The notes: generated from the letters alone by a model not told the origin. A stretch of DNA of 64,000 bases from CAMQVM01 sp044433365 (GCA_044433365.1 JAWXTR010000003.1:3263-67262); one strand, 5' to 3'; positions 8,861 to 17,717 are shown, counted from the first letter of the stretch. Translations and numbers: made by a program.

Positions 8861-8921
8861 GGGGGGTAACAACAGATTTTGAGAATGAGCCGGAAAAATT
8901 CTTTGAATTTTTCCTCTTTTT

Positions 8922-8982
8922 GTGATCCAGCTAGGGCTCGAACCCTCAAAGACGCACAGACCAACATTAAAAGTGTTGTGCT
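8922..8982 (-). pseudogene. tRNA-Lys 3'-half fragment, array unit 1
   Basis: Copies the anticodon arm, T arm and acceptor 3' strand of the intact tRNA-Lys at 9200-9272, but has a longer altered variable region and no 5' half. Unit spacing is 139 bp. Confidence 0.8.
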
Positions 8983-9060
8983 TTTACAATTTTTAATGCG
9001 TAATTTTTAATGCGTAATTCAAAAAAGAGGAAAAATTCAAAGAATTTTTCCTCTTTTTTG

Positions 9061-9121
9061 TGATCCAGCTGGGGCTCGAACCCCCAAGGATGCACAGACC
9101 AACATTAAAAGTGTTGTGCTT
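9061..9121 (-). pseudogene. tRNA-Lys 3'-half fragment, array unit 2
   Basis: Same structure as unit 1, exactly 139 bp from it and 139 bp from the intact gene. On the minus strand each unit is followed by the same hairpin (GAGGAAAAATTC / GAATTTTTCCTC) and a T run, so the duplicated segment is tRNA 3' half plus terminator. Confidence 0.8.
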
Positions 9122-9164
9122 TTACAATTTTTAATGCGTAATTCATAATGCATAATTCACAAAA

Positions 9165-9196
9165 AGAGGAAAAATTCAAAGAATTTTTCCTCTTTT
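9165..9196 (-). terminator. Terminator of tRNA-Lys
   Basis: GAGGAAAAATTC / GAATTTTTCCTC stem with T runs on both sides, just downstream of tRNA-Lys on the minus strand. Repeated near 9026-9059 and, without GAGG on one arm, at 8892-8920. Confidence 0.75.
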
Positions 9197-9199
9197 TTG

Positions 9200-9272
9200 T
9201 GATCCAGCTGGGGCTCGAACCCAGGACCCCAACATTAAAAGTGTTGTGCTCTACCTACTGAGCTACTGAATC
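9200..9272 (-). tRNA. tRNA-Lys (TTT)
   Basis: A 73-nt cloverleaf on the minus strand. Acceptor GATTCAG pairs with CTGGATC, the D arm has GCTCAGTAGGTAGAGC, the anticodon loop CTTTTAA contains TTT, and the T arm is CTGGG-TTCGAGC-CCCAG. The discriminator is A and CCA is not encoded. Confidence 0.95.
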
Positions 9273-9406
9273 TTCCAACTAAGATTTAACGGCTATGTTT
9301 TATCTCTATTGCGGTGCAAAGGTAGTAATTATTTCTTAACTTCCAAAATTTTTCGTAAAAAAATTAAAAATATTTTAAATAAATTTCTACTACAATCCAT
9401 AATTAC

Positions 9407-10861
9407 CTATTTTTCAGGTAGTTCCCAATTGTCGGTTCTGAATGAAGAAACTGGCAATTCTGAGTGTCCGTAAAGGTCACCTTCTACATATTCTTTAAAT
9501 GCGTAACGTACTGCAACAGGGTTTTCGACCTTTTCGCTCCATACAATCACTGGATAATCTCCTTTTGCTAACTTTGCCTGTGCAGGATAAAAAATCTTAT
9601 CTTCGCCAGCAATCTCAAAACATTTTGATTCAAATCCTTTAATATTAATACCATTAGGTGCATTTTTAAAAGATAGATGAATAGAGTTATGTTTAAAATT
9701 CTTCTCCGCAGACACAATTTTCATCTTATCATACTCAGGTGAGAGATAATCAAAGCCTTTCATGCCATAAGTGTCGCCAAGTGCAAGATATGCAAAACGC
9801 TTGCCTGTAGTAACTTTAAAACGTGGATGTATAGATAGCGGCTCTCCTATATCAGTTTGAATAACTATTTGACAATTTGATATTTTATTTTTAATTTTAA
9901 CTTGAGATTCTCTCATCGAAACGTTAAAGAATGGACCGCCACCGTAGCCAAGAGGTGCAAGTTGAGCGAAATATAGAGGAAACTCTCCGCAATCAAATTT
10001 TTTGCGCAGCGTATTGACAAACTCTGGCATCAACTCTTCGTGCTGTTCACGATTAGGGCGATTTGCACATCCTTGATACCACAACATACCTTTAAATTTA
10101 TACCCTAAAATAGGGTGAATCATGCCATTATAGAGAAATTTAGGCTCTCGGTTAGGCTCTTTAGGCATTACGCTACTTTTTGTAGCAGTTTGGTCAACAT
10201 CAGGGAATTTTTCAAGCATATCTTCGCTCATCCACGACTCGATTTTTGAGCCTCCCCAGCTAGAGTTTATCAAGCCAATAGGAATATCAAGAGCAGATTG
10301 CAGATGGTGTCCGAAGAAGTAGGCAACTGCACTAAAATCGGCAACTACATCGGGTGTGTTCATCTCCCATCTCCCTTTGCAATCATCTTGCTCGGTAAAT
10401 TGAGGGTTTTTAGCGATTGAAAACATGCGAATTGGAGTCTTTTGCTTAGCTAAAGTGATATAGTCGGTACCTTCTAATACAGGTTGATTTAGATTGCCTC
10501 TTACAGGCATCTCCATATTAGATTGACCCGAACAAAACCACACCTCACCGATTAAGATATCGTGAAGTTCAAGTTTGTCGCCATCATTAAAAGTTATCGA
10601 ATAAGGTATGTTTGAAGCCTCTGGAGTAGTGACGTGCAGCGACCATTTTCCATCGTTACCCACTTTTGTAGAGTAACTTTCACCGTTCCAAGAGGTCGTA
10701 ACGTCCACCTTTTTCCCAGAGTCAGACCAACCCCAAAGCAGCACCTCGCTCTGCTGTTGAAGAACCATATTATCAGAAAGAATAGCAGGAAGCTTTACCT
10801 CCGCCTGCGCTGAAAATAGCGAAGAGCCTATAAACAGCAGTGAAATTAGTAGTTTTTTCAT
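9407..10861 (-). CDS. Sialate O-acetylesterase (SGNH hydrolase), secreted
   Basis: Removes O-acetyl groups from sialic acid, or from other acetylated glycans, which lets sialidases act on mucin. The ATG at 10861 is preferred over the one at 10915, because it is followed at once by a signal peptide, MKKLLISLLFIGSSLFSAQA. The mature protein begins with the usual EVKLPAILSDNMVLQQ block. WFCSGQSNMEMP carries the catalytic Ser, and SSWGGSKIESW and MLWYQGCANR are family blocks. About 484 residues, near the family norm. It is 92 bp downstream of the DpnI-like gene on the same strand. No sialidase or transporter for sialic acid is in the window, so the substrate remains an inference from family. Confidence 0.9.
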   Translation of the reverse strand: MKKLLISLLFIGSSLFSAQAEVKLPAILSDNMVLQQQSEVLLWGWSDSGKKVDVTTSWNGESYSTKVGNDGKWSLHVTTPEASNIPYSITFNDGDKLELHDILIGEVWFCSGQSNMEMPVRGNLNQPVLEGTDYITLAKQKTPIRMFSIAKNPQFTEQDDCKGRWEMNTPDVVADFSAVAYFFGHHLQSALDIPIGLINSSWGGSKIESWMSEDMLEKFPDVDQTATKSSVMPKEPNREPKFLYNGMIHPILGYKFKGMLWYQGCANRPNREQHEELMPEFVNTLRKKFDCGEFPLYFAQLAPLGYGGGPFFNVSMRESQVKIKNKISNCQIVIQTDIGEPLSIHPRFKVTTGKRFAYLALGDTYGMKGFDYLSPEYDKMKIVSAEKNFKHNSIHLSFKNAPNGINIKGFESKCFEIAGEDKIFYPAQAKLAKGDYPVIVWSEKVENPVAVRYAFKEYVEGDLYGHSELPVSSFRTDNWELPEK

Positions 10862-10953
10862 GTTTTTATATTTTTTAGAGAGTGTAAATTTAGTAATTAT
10901 TATGGGAAATCTCAAAAGTCAAATTTTAAAAGTTGCTTTACGGCATTTATTGT

Positions 10954-11730
10954 CTAGTATCTTATCTTTTTGTAATTTCCACGTGTTGTAAATTCGATTA
11001 TTTCTTTATTTCTTAAATTCTGTAGTTGTTGCCTGATTTTTTCTTTTATGAAATTATTATTTGGATGTTTTTCTTGTAATAGATCGACAAAACTATATAT
11101 TTGAGAAAGAGTGAAATTATCAGACGGAATTTTGTCAATACAGTTTAATATATCTATAATCCACCCTCTGCTTTCAAGGTTTTCTGTTTTTAATGATTTT
11201 ACCCTTTTGTAATTTAAAAGAACTTGTTGTTTTTCAATTTGGCGAGAGTTTTTAATAATAAAAATTTTGCCATTTTCAGGAATTTTATCTATTTCAATAT
11301 TACATCCTACCCAACCAGAGCGACGAGCATTGAGAGAAAGAGGATTTCTTTTTTCAATTATCTCGGGAACAAAAAAATGATTAGGAATTAAAAGAAAATT
11401 GGTCACCGTATTATTGTTGTAAGTTAAGAAGAAAAAATTTGGATTTTTTAATGATGTAATACGTGAAATCATTGTATCGTATGCGCCATCGGTTATTTTT
11501 CTCCCTAAATCACCTTTTTTACTCTCTTTGCTCTTTAATTCAAAATCTGATTTACAATCTTCACAATAAAAATCAGCGACAGGTTTATTGTTCCCATATT
11601 TTATAATATATGATTTTCCACAAATAGGACAGAATAAATTTCTTTCTACCCAATCCTCAGTTATCACCCTTATTTTTTGTGGATTACTATTATAATTTAC
11701 AGCAATCTCATTATTAAATTGTAAATTCAT
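10954..11730 (-). CDS. DpnI-like methyl-directed type II restriction endonuclease
   Basis: Close relative of R.DpnI, which cuts GATC only when adenine is methylated. At 258 residues it matches DpnI in length. Seen in order: a start very like DpnI (MNLQFNNEIA, ITEDWVERN); a four-cysteine zinc site (CPICGK near 35 and CEDC near 56); the PD-(D/E)xK core with PVADFYC (Asp) and FELKSK (Glu, Lys); DGAYDTMISR; NPNFFFLTY; ARRSGWVGCNI; and a C-terminal winged helix ending FIKEKIRQQLQNLRNKEIIE, which in DpnI reads the methyl group. All key residues appear intact. The gene is AT-rich and stands alone without a partner. Its expected target conflicts with the adenine methyltransferase at 26594. Confidence 0.93.
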   Translation of the reverse strand: MNLQFNNEIAVNYNSNPQKIRVITEDWVERNLFCPICGKSYIIKYGNNKPVADFYCEDCKSDFELKSKESKKGDLGRKITDGAYDTMISRITSLKNPNFFFLTYNNNTVTNFLLIPNHFFVPEIIEKRNPLSLNARRSGWVGCNIEIDKIPENGKIFIIKNSRQIEKQQVLLNYKRVKSLKTENLESRGWIIDILNCIDKIPSDNFTLSQIYSFVDLLQEKHPNNNFIKEKIRQQLQNLRNKEIIEFTTRGNYKKIRY

Positions 11731-11827
11731 TCCTCTATTTTATTATTTTATAAAATCACAAACAAAGTTAATCAAAATATTCTTTAACTACACAGATTAT
11801 TTCGAAAATATTAACCAAATATAAATT

Positions 11828-11992
11828 AAGTAGTGTAAAACAATTATTGCCATATTCTTAATAGCACTCTTGGAGCGATATTTTTCACTATTAAATCTCA
11901 ATATAGAACCACTATATTTTCGATTCAATAGCAAAAAATCTCATCTCCAATAGCACTATTAAAAATACACCAATAATTATTTTACCCTACTT
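11828..11992 (-). repeat. 163-bp TA-flanked hairpin element, copy 1 (reverse orientation)
   Basis: The reverse complement matches the copies at 43156 and 56374 over its full length. Ends AAGTAG...CTACTT; TA occurs at both boundaries. It lies between the divergent DpnI-like gene and serS. Confidence 0.85.
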
Positions 11993-12028
11993 ATATCTTT
12001 TTTAAACCATTTTTAACAAAAAAAATAG

Positions 12029-12036
12029 TATATTTG
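12029..12036 (+). promoter_or_regulatory. Putative -7 element of serS
   Basis: TATATTTG, 64 bases before the chosen serS start. Confidence 0.4.
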
Positions 12037-12099
12037 TAGGTTGAAGTAGTGTTTTTATTGCTGCTTATATTACTGAATATTATAATAAAATATATAACC

Positions 12100-13374
12100 A
12101 TGTTAACATTAAAACAAATTCGTGATAGCCGTCAGGAGGTTATCGAAAGATTAAAAGTAAAAGGTGTAGATGCTGCTGAGCGTCTTGATAATATTATTGC
12201 GCTTGACGACAAACGTAAGGAGTCGCAGAATGCGCTTGATAGTATTAATGCTGAGCTTAATGGCATTGCTAAAGAGGTTGGTATGCTATTTAAAGCAGGC
12301 AAAAAAGATGAGGCTAATGCGCTTAAAGAGCGCACAGTAGAGCTTAAAGAGAGTGCAAAAGCGTGTGAAGAAAAAATGGTTGAGGCTCAAGATGAGATGA
12401 ACGCAATTATCGTAACTCTTCCAAACTTACCTCACTCATCTGTACCAAAAGGCATGACAGCCGAAGATAATGTTATTGAGCGTAGTGAGGGCGAAGTTAC
12501 TCTTTCTGAGGATGCTAAACTTCCTCACTGGGAGCTTGCTAAAAAATACGATTTAATTGATTTTGAGCTTGGTAATAAGCTTACAGGTGCAGGTTTCCCT
12601 GTATACAAAGGCGATGGTGCTAAACTTCAACGTGCACTTATCACCTTTTTCCTTGACGAAAATACAGCAGCTGGATATAATGAAGTTATGCCTCCGCTTA
12701 TGGTAAACGAAGCTTCTGGTTTTGGTACTGGTCAGCTTCCAGACAAAGAGGGACAGATGTATCATGCAACTGCTGATAATTTCTATCTAATTCCTACTGC
12801 TGAGGTGCCTGTTACAAATATCTACCGTGATGAGATTGTAGCAGAAAAAGATTTTCCAATCTGTATGACTGCCTACACTCCATGTTTCCGTCGTGAGGCT
12901 GGTTCGTATGGTAAAGATGTTCGTGGTCTTAATCGTCTACACCAATTTGACAAAGTAGAGATTGTGCGTATCGAGTCGCCAGAGCGTTCGTATGCTGCAT
13001 TAGAAGAGATGGTACTTCATGTTGAAAATATTGTTAAAAAATTAGAGCTTCCATACCGTATTTTACGTCTTTGTGGTGGCGATATGAGCTTTACTTCTGC
13101 TTTAACATTCGATTTTGAGGTGTTCTCAGCAGCTCAAGAGCGTTGGTTGGAGGTGTCGAGCGTTTCAAACTTTGAATCGTTTCAAGCAAACCGCCTAAAA
13201 CTTCGTTATCGCCCTGCGGATAGCAAAAAAACAGAGCTTGCACACACACTTAATGGTAGTTCACTAGCTTTGCCTCGTATTGTTGCTGCACTTCTTGAAA
13301 ATAATCAAACTCCTGAGGGTATTCGTATTCCTAAGGCTCTACAGCCATATATGGGCAAAGAAGTTATAAAATAA
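12100..13374 (+). CDS. serS: Serine--tRNA ligase
   Basis: Charges tRNA-Ser with serine in the cytoplasm. The ATG at 12100 is chosen because MLTLKQIRDSRQEVIERLK is the standard N-terminus; the upstream in-frame ATG at 12049 adds only a hydrophobic run. An N-terminal coiled-coil arm (residues ~30-100, KAGKKDEANALKERTVELKE) is followed by the class II catalytic core, with motif 2 at FRREAGSYG and motif 3 at NGSSLALPRIVAALLE. At 424 residues it is typical. Followed by AT-rich repeat sequence and a glycosyltransferase gene. Confidence 0.97.
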   Translation: MLTLKQIRDSRQEVIERLKVKGVDAAERLDNIIALDDKRKESQNALDSINAELNGIAKEVGMLFKAGKKDEANALKERTVELKESAKACEEKMVEAQDEMNAIIVTLPNLPHSSVPKGMTAEDNVIERSEGEVTLSEDAKLPHWELAKKYDLIDFELGNKLTGAGFPVYKGDGAKLQRALITFFLDENTAAGYNEVMPPLMVNEASGFGTGQLPDKEGQMYHATADNFYLIPTAEVPVTNIYRDEIVAEKDFPICMTAYTPCFRREAGSYGKDVRGLNRLHQFDKVEIVRIESPERSYAALEEMVLHVENIVKKLELPYRILRLCGGDMSFTSALTFDFEVFSAAQERWLEVSSVSNFESFQANRLKLRYRPADSKKTELAHTLNGSSLALPRIVAALLENNQTPEGIRIPKALQPYMGKEVIK

Positions 13375-13445
13375 TTATAAATTATAAATGGCTGAGCTTT
13401 TTAAATCATTTATCATTTATCATTCATCATTTATCATTAAAAAAA

Positions 13446-14393
13446 ATGGATCTAACACTAGTAATCCCACTATACAACGAAAGTGAATCGCTTCCGCCTC
13501 TTATGGAGTGGATTGATAGGGTGGTAAAAAAAGAGGGTTTAACTGCTGAGGTTGTGATGATTGACGACGGTAGTAGCGACGACTCTTGGAATGTAGTTAC
13601 TCAGTTAAAAGAGAACTATCCCTATCTTAGTGCCATCCGTTTTGGTCGAAATTATGGTAAATCCGCCGCTCTTTATTGCGGTTTTGAGCGTGCTAAAGGC
13701 GATGTCGTAATCACAATGGATGCCGATATGCAAGATTCGCCTGACGAAATTCCAGAGCTTTACAGAATGATAAAGGTGGAGGGTTACGACCTAGTTTCGG
13801 GGTGGAAGAAGCGTCGTTACGACCCGCTAAACAAAACTCTCCCTTCAAAATTTTTCAATCGTACCGCTCGTCTAGTTTCGGGCATAAAACTACACGATTT
13901 TAATTGTGGGCTTAAGGCTTACCGCTTAAAAGTTGTTAAAGCAATTGAGGTTTATGGTGAAATGCACCGCTATATTCCAATTCTTGCTAAACATGCTGGT
14001 TTTAAGAAGATTGGCGAAAAGATTGTAGAACATAGAGCACGTGAATTTGGTGTTTCAAAATATGGTTGGGAGCGAATGATTAAAGGCTATCTCGATCTGC
14101 TTACTGTAATGTTTATAGGGCGTTTTGGACGTTCACCAATGTATATTTTCGGCACTATGGGTACGCTAATGTTTATTATTGGAGTCTCTATTGTACTATA
14201 TTTAATAGGGTTTAAACATTATCTTATATATAGTGATCTACCACAAAGACCAATCACCGAGCAGCCTCTATTTTTCATCTCACTCAACACTATGCTGATG
14301 GGTACGCAACTGTTTCTAGCTGGATTTCTAGGTCAGCTTATTACTCGTAACGGGTATGAAAAGAATAGTTATAAAATTGAGGAGAAGATTTAA
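13446..14393 (+). CDS. GT2 glycosyltransferase, polyprenyl-phosphate sugar transferase (DPM1/GtrB-like)
   Basis: Transfers a sugar from a nucleotide sugar to a polyprenyl phosphate at the inner membrane. The N-terminal GT-A domain shows LVIPLYNESESL, IDDGSSDDSW, GRNYGKSAAL and MDADMQDSP (the DxD metal site). Two C-terminal hydrophobic segments, near residues 240-265 and 275-295, are the membrane anchor seen in GtrB and ArnC. At 315 residues it matches that group. The FAD protein gene starts 26 bp later in the same direction. The sugar is unknown. Confidence 0.88.
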   Translation: MDLTLVIPLYNESESLPPLMEWIDRVVKKEGLTAEVVMIDDGSSDDSWNVVTQLKENYPYLSAIRFGRNYGKSAALYCGFERAKGDVVITMDADMQDSPDEIPELYRMIKVEGYDLVSGWKKRRYDPLNKTLPSKFFNRTARLVSGIKLHDFNCGLKAYRLKVVKAIEVYGEMHRYIPILAKHAGFKKIGEKIVEHRAREFGVSKYGWERMIKGYLDLLTVMFIGRFGRSPMYIFGTMGTLMFIIGVSIVLYLIGFKHYLIYSDLPQRPITEQPLFFISLNTMLMGTQLFLAGFLGQLITRNGYEKNSYKIEEKI

Positions 14394-14419
14394 TCATTAA
14401 ACATTTATCATTATAAAAC

Positions 14420-15964
14420 TTGAAACTAATAGAATTAACATTATCGCCACAGCAGGCTGCAAAGGAGTCGGTTTATCGACCGATTGCCATTAAAAAAGCT
14501 GGTTATTCTGAAGAGTCGACCATTCGTATGGTGCGAAAATCGATAGATGCTCGAAAAGGAATTAAAGTAAATGTTGCTATCGAAGTGTTTGAAAAGGACG
14601 AACAACCAACTCCTCTAACTCACTTTGAGTGGGGTGATGTGTCGGGTAAAACCGAGATTATCGTAGTTGGTAGCGGTCCCGGAGGGCTTTTTGCTGCATT
14701 ACGACTAATCGAACTTGGCTTCAAACCGATAGTTCTGGAGCGTGGAATTGATGTGTCAGCACGCAAAAAAGATATTGCTGCGCTTAATCGCAACCAACCT
14801 GTAAACGAAGAGTCAAACTACTGCTTCGGTGAGGGTGGTGCAGGTACCTACTCTGATGGTAAGCTTTTTACACGTTCTAAAAAACGTGGGAGCCACCGTC
14901 GTATCCTCGAAATTTTCAACATTCATGGTGCTAGCGACTCTATTCTTTATGAGTCACACCCACATATCGGCACCGATAAGCTTCCACGAGTTATTGCCGC
15001 TATGCGTGAGCGTATATTGGAGTGTGGAGGAGAGATTCATTTCAATAAAAAAGTAGTCGATTTTAAAATCAAAGATGGCTCAGTTACAACCGTAGTGACT
15101 GCTGATGGAGAGCGAGTTGCAGGAGCTGCTGTAATACTTGCTACTGGTCACTCTGCTCGTGATATTTATGAGCTTCTTCACAAAAAAGAGGTGGCTTTAG
15201 AGGCTAAAAGCTTTGCTATGGGAGTGCGTGTAGAGCACCCACAGCGAGTTATTGACTCAATTCAGTATAAAATGCCAAACCGTGGTGACTTTCTTCCTGC
15301 TGCTGCCTATTCGCTTGTAACACAAGCTAATGGACGTGGTGTGTACTCATTTTGTATGTGTCCCGGAGGATTTATTGTGCCAGCTGCTACAGGAGCTAAT
15401 GAGACGGTAGTTAATGGTATGTCGCCATCGGGCAGAAACTCAAAATTTGCCAACTCTGGAATTGTTACTGAGATACGTGAGAGCGACTACGCCTTTTTAA
15501 AAGAAAAACATGGTGTACTTGCAGGTTTAGAGTTCCAACGCCAATTTGAGCGTGCCGCTTTCGAGGCAGGTGGAGGTATGCAGATAGCTCCAGCGCAGCG
15601 ACTTAGCGACTTTGTGGCAGGTCGTGACTCAAAAAGTTGCGCCGAAACCTCTTACCACCCTGGAATAATAGAGAGCAATATGCACGACTGGATGCCCCGT
15701 TTTATTACTGAGTCGTTGCGTGCAGGATTTGCCGATTTTGGTCGAAAAATGAACGGTTTTGTCTGCTCTGAGGCGATGATTTTGGGTGTAGAGTCTCGAA
15801 CTTCTTCGCCAATTCGTATTCCACGAGACAAAGAGCTGCTTTCGCATCCACAATTTAGTAATCTATACCCTTGTGGTGAGGGTGCAGGCTATGCTGGAGG
15901 TATTGTTTCGGCTGCAGTCGATGGTGAACGTATAGCAGAGGCAATTTCTCAAAAATTCAACTAA
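14420..15964 (+). CDS. FAD-dependent dehydrogenase of the COG2509 type
   Basis: Predicted flavoprotein of 514 residues. A TTG at 14420 is the likely start, because the N-terminal ferredoxin-like domain (KLIELTLSPQQAAKESVYR, residues ~1-75) is part of this family and no ATG precedes it. The Rossmann FAD motif IVVGSGPGGLFAA is at about 84-96, and FGEGGAGTYSDGKL, FCMCPGGFIVPA and YPCGEGAGYAGGI are diagnostic blocks. The physiological reaction is not established for this family. Probably co-transcribed with the upstream glycosyltransferase gene, and ended by a hairpin at 15971. Confidence 0.85.
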   Translation: MKLIELTLSPQQAAKESVYRPIAIKKAGYSEESTIRMVRKSIDARKGIKVNVAIEVFEKDEQPTPLTHFEWGDVSGKTEIIVVGSGPGGLFAALRLIELGFKPIVLERGIDVSARKKDIAALNRNQPVNEESNYCFGEGGAGTYSDGKLFTRSKKRGSHRRILEIFNIHGASDSILYESHPHIGTDKLPRVIAAMRERILECGGEIHFNKKVVDFKIKDGSVTTVVTADGERVAGAAVILATGHSARDIYELLHKKEVALEAKSFAMGVRVEHPQRVIDSIQYKMPNRGDFLPAAAYSLVTQANGRGVYSFCMCPGGFIVPAATGANETVVNGMSPSGRNSKFANSGIVTEIRESDYAFLKEKHGVLAGLEFQRQFERAAFEAGGGMQIAPAQRLSDFVAGRDSKSCAETSYHPGIIESNMHDWMPRFITESLRAGFADFGRKMNGFVCSEAMILGVESRTSSPIRIPRDKELLSHPQFSNLYPCGEGAGYAGGIVSAAVDGERIAEAISQKFN

Positions 15965-15970
15965 AATTTT

Positions 15971-16007
15971 ATCCCTATAGTTGCTCAGACATAGCAATTA
16001 TAGGGAT
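15971..16007 (+). terminator. Hairpin terminator after the FAD protein gene
   Basis: ATCCCTATA pairs with TATAGGGAT, with an inner GTTGCT / AGCAAT stem. It is followed by an AATTTT stretch. Confidence 0.75.
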
Positions 16008-16017
16008 AATTTTAAAT

Positions 16018-16090
16018 GGGGAGTTCTAAATTCTGGATTTTGAGAGTTTTTGGTCGAAAAAGCTCTGAAAGTCAGATTTTAGAAGTTCCC
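16018..16090. repeat. Short GGGAACTTC-type palindrome
   Basis: GGGGAGTTCTAAATTCTGGA paired with CAGATTTTAGAAGTTCCC, with an AGCTCT / GAGAGTTTT middle. Lies just before the MFS gene. Confidence 0.7.
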
Positions 16091-16118
16091 TAATATAACC
16101 CCTTAACAATATATACAA

Positions 16119-17306
16119 ATGGAAAAATCTAAAAAACCACTTTGGACAAAAAACTACATTTTAGCTTTTTTGTCTAACATGATGATCTTCTTTTCATTCT
16201 ATATGCTTGTGCCAATCCTTCCTTTTTATGCCATGGAGAACCTGCATTTAGACGAATCTTCCACAGGTGTAGTTCTTGCGCTATATACCATTGCGGCTCT
16301 TTTAATTCGACCGTTATCTGGTTTCTTGGTTGATAAATTTAGTCGTAAGCCACTTTATATAATTTGCTACTCTCTATTCACTGTTATATTTGCTGGTTAC
16401 GCTTTGACACAACTAATATCTTTTTTTGTAATCTTACGAATACTTCACGGTTTTGGTTTTGGATTAAGTACAGTTAGTGGTTCAACAATTGCAATAGATG
16501 TTATGCCAGCCGAGAGGCGAGGTGAGGGTATCGGATATTTTGGGTTAAGCTACACTTTCGCCCAATCCTTAGGTCCTTTAACTGGATTTTGGCTATATAA
16601 TCATTATGATTTTGAGGTGATATTTCTGATTGCTTTTGGATTTGCCATTATTGGACTACTTTCAATCTTCCCAATATCACTACCTTCGTTAGAAAAACCT
16701 AAAGTTGCTGAGGTTGATGAAAAAATATCGCTAGATAGATTTTTATTAGTCAAAGGATTACCTTGCATACTGCTTCTGCTTCTTGTAGGTTATGGATATG
16801 GCACGCTCTCTAATTTTATTGGGCTATACTGTGCAGGTAGTAGCTTTGAATGTGACCCTGCTCTGTTTTTTGTTATATTTGCTGCAGGTGTGGTTATTTC
16901 ACGTTTACTATCGGCAAAAGCCATCAATAACGACAAAGTTGTTTCAGTAGCATTAATTGGGGCAATTCTTATCGCTTTAGGCTATATTGCTCTTGCATTT
17001 TGCGCCGCTTCGTGGCTATTTTTTGTTGGCTCTGTTGCTATTGGTATTGGCTTTGGGTGCGTCAATCCTGCATTTCAAGCACTACTTATAAACCTTGCGC
17101 CTCATAATCGACGAGGAACTGCAAATGCCACTTTCTACACCTTCTTTGATTTGGGAATTGGTGGCGGAATAGCACTTGGTGGAGTAATAATCGAATATTT
17201 TGACTTTACAACCCTATTGTCTATATGTGCATTATTAATATTGATTGGGGTAGCATATTTTAAATTTGTATCGGCTAAGTATTACGAATTAAACAAATTA
17301 ACATAA
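16119..17306 (+). CDS. MFS transporter
   Basis: Major facilitator of 395 residues with about 12 hydrophobic helices. The loop between helices 2 and 3, GFLVDKFSRKPL, carries the MFS signature, and LHGFGFGLSTVSGSTIAIDV fits helix 4-5 of the drug/arabinose efflux-like (AraJ-type) group. The substrate cannot be named; a proton-driven exporter is the usual role. It stands alone between repeat-filled intergenic regions. Confidence 0.85.
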   Translation: MEKSKKPLWTKNYILAFLSNMMIFFSFYMLVPILPFYAMENLHLDESSTGVVLALYTIAALLIRPLSGFLVDKFSRKPLYIICYSLFTVIFAGYALTQLISFFVILRILHGFGFGLSTVSGSTIAIDVMPAERRGEGIGYFGLSYTFAQSLGPLTGFWLYNHYDFEVIFLIAFGFAIIGLLSIFPISLPSLEKPKVAEVDEKISLDRFLLVKGLPCILLLLLVGYGYGTLSNFIGLYCAGSSFECDPALFFVIFAAGVVISRLLSAKAINNDKVVSVALIGAILIALGYIALAFCAASWLFFVGSVAIGIGFGCVNPAFQALLINLAPHNRRGTANATFYTFFDLGIGGGIALGGVIIEYFDFTTLLSICALLILIGVAYFKFVSAKYYELNKLT

Positions 17307-17347
17307 GGGAGCTTCTGAGGCGGATTCCAAAACTCCTTTTGCGAATC

Positions 17348-17550
17348 CCCCTCTTGAAATTTGTTATCATGAATTACAATTTATGGCTCGTTTGTAGAGA
17401 CGTAGCCCTGCTACGTCTGAGTTTGGATTTGTCTTGGCAAATTCAATTTTGGTTGCTTTGGTAAGCTCATTTTGCTTTGCAAAATTCGATTTTAGACGTA
17501 GCAGGGCTACGTCTCTACTGCTGCGTGCGGAAACAGTTTTGAGAATTACC
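17348..17550 (-). mobile_element. ISL3-related MITE carrying AGACG hairpins
   Basis: About 203 bp, homologous in reverse orientation to 31645-31851. Both ends are degraded forms of the ISL3-type terminal repeat (CTCTTGAAATTTGTTATC at one side, AAACAGTTTTGAGAATTACC at the other). The core is an inverted GTAGAGACGTAGC...GCTACGTCTCTAC pair around a GCAAATTCAATTTTGG segment. No coding capacity. Confidence 0.75.
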
Positions 17551-17709
17551 CTATAAATCGTCAACCTTTTTGTATTTCTCTTCCATGTTTAAAGGTAGTG
17601 TAAAAGTGATTTCCATAAAGAGGATTTCTAAAAATCGAAAATTTCCTAAATAAAAATCGAAAATCTCCATAAAATTATAATTTTTTAAACTGCATCCAAA
17701 GATTTTTAT

Positions 17710-17717
17710 TATCTTTG
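17710..17717 (+). promoter_or_regulatory. Putative -7 element of leuS
   Basis: TATCTTTG, 49 bases before the leuS ATG; no clear -33 box. Confidence 0.45.

Larger units (their letters stand above)
8254..8891 (+). mobile_element. Decayed ISL3-type insertion sequence
   Basis: The left end GGCTCTTTCTCAAAAAATGT (8254) resembles ISL3-family terminal repeats. The right end at 8869-8891 is the inverted GGCTCATTCTCAAAATCTGT form. Between them lie unrecognised AT-rich sequence, AGACG hairpin repeats (about 8472-8665) and the C-terminal 62 codons of a transposase next to the right end. The body of the transposase gene is missing, so the copy cannot move on its own. Confidence 0.7.

Noticed and set aside
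8900..9280. Possible CRISPR-like tandem array
   Set aside because: The repeated unit is 139 bp, contains tRNA sequence and a terminator, has only three units and no variable spacers.
12049..12051. ATG at 12049 as the start of serS
   Set aside because: It adds a hydrophobic stretch not found in seryl-tRNA synthetases; the ATG at 12100 gives the conserved N-terminus.
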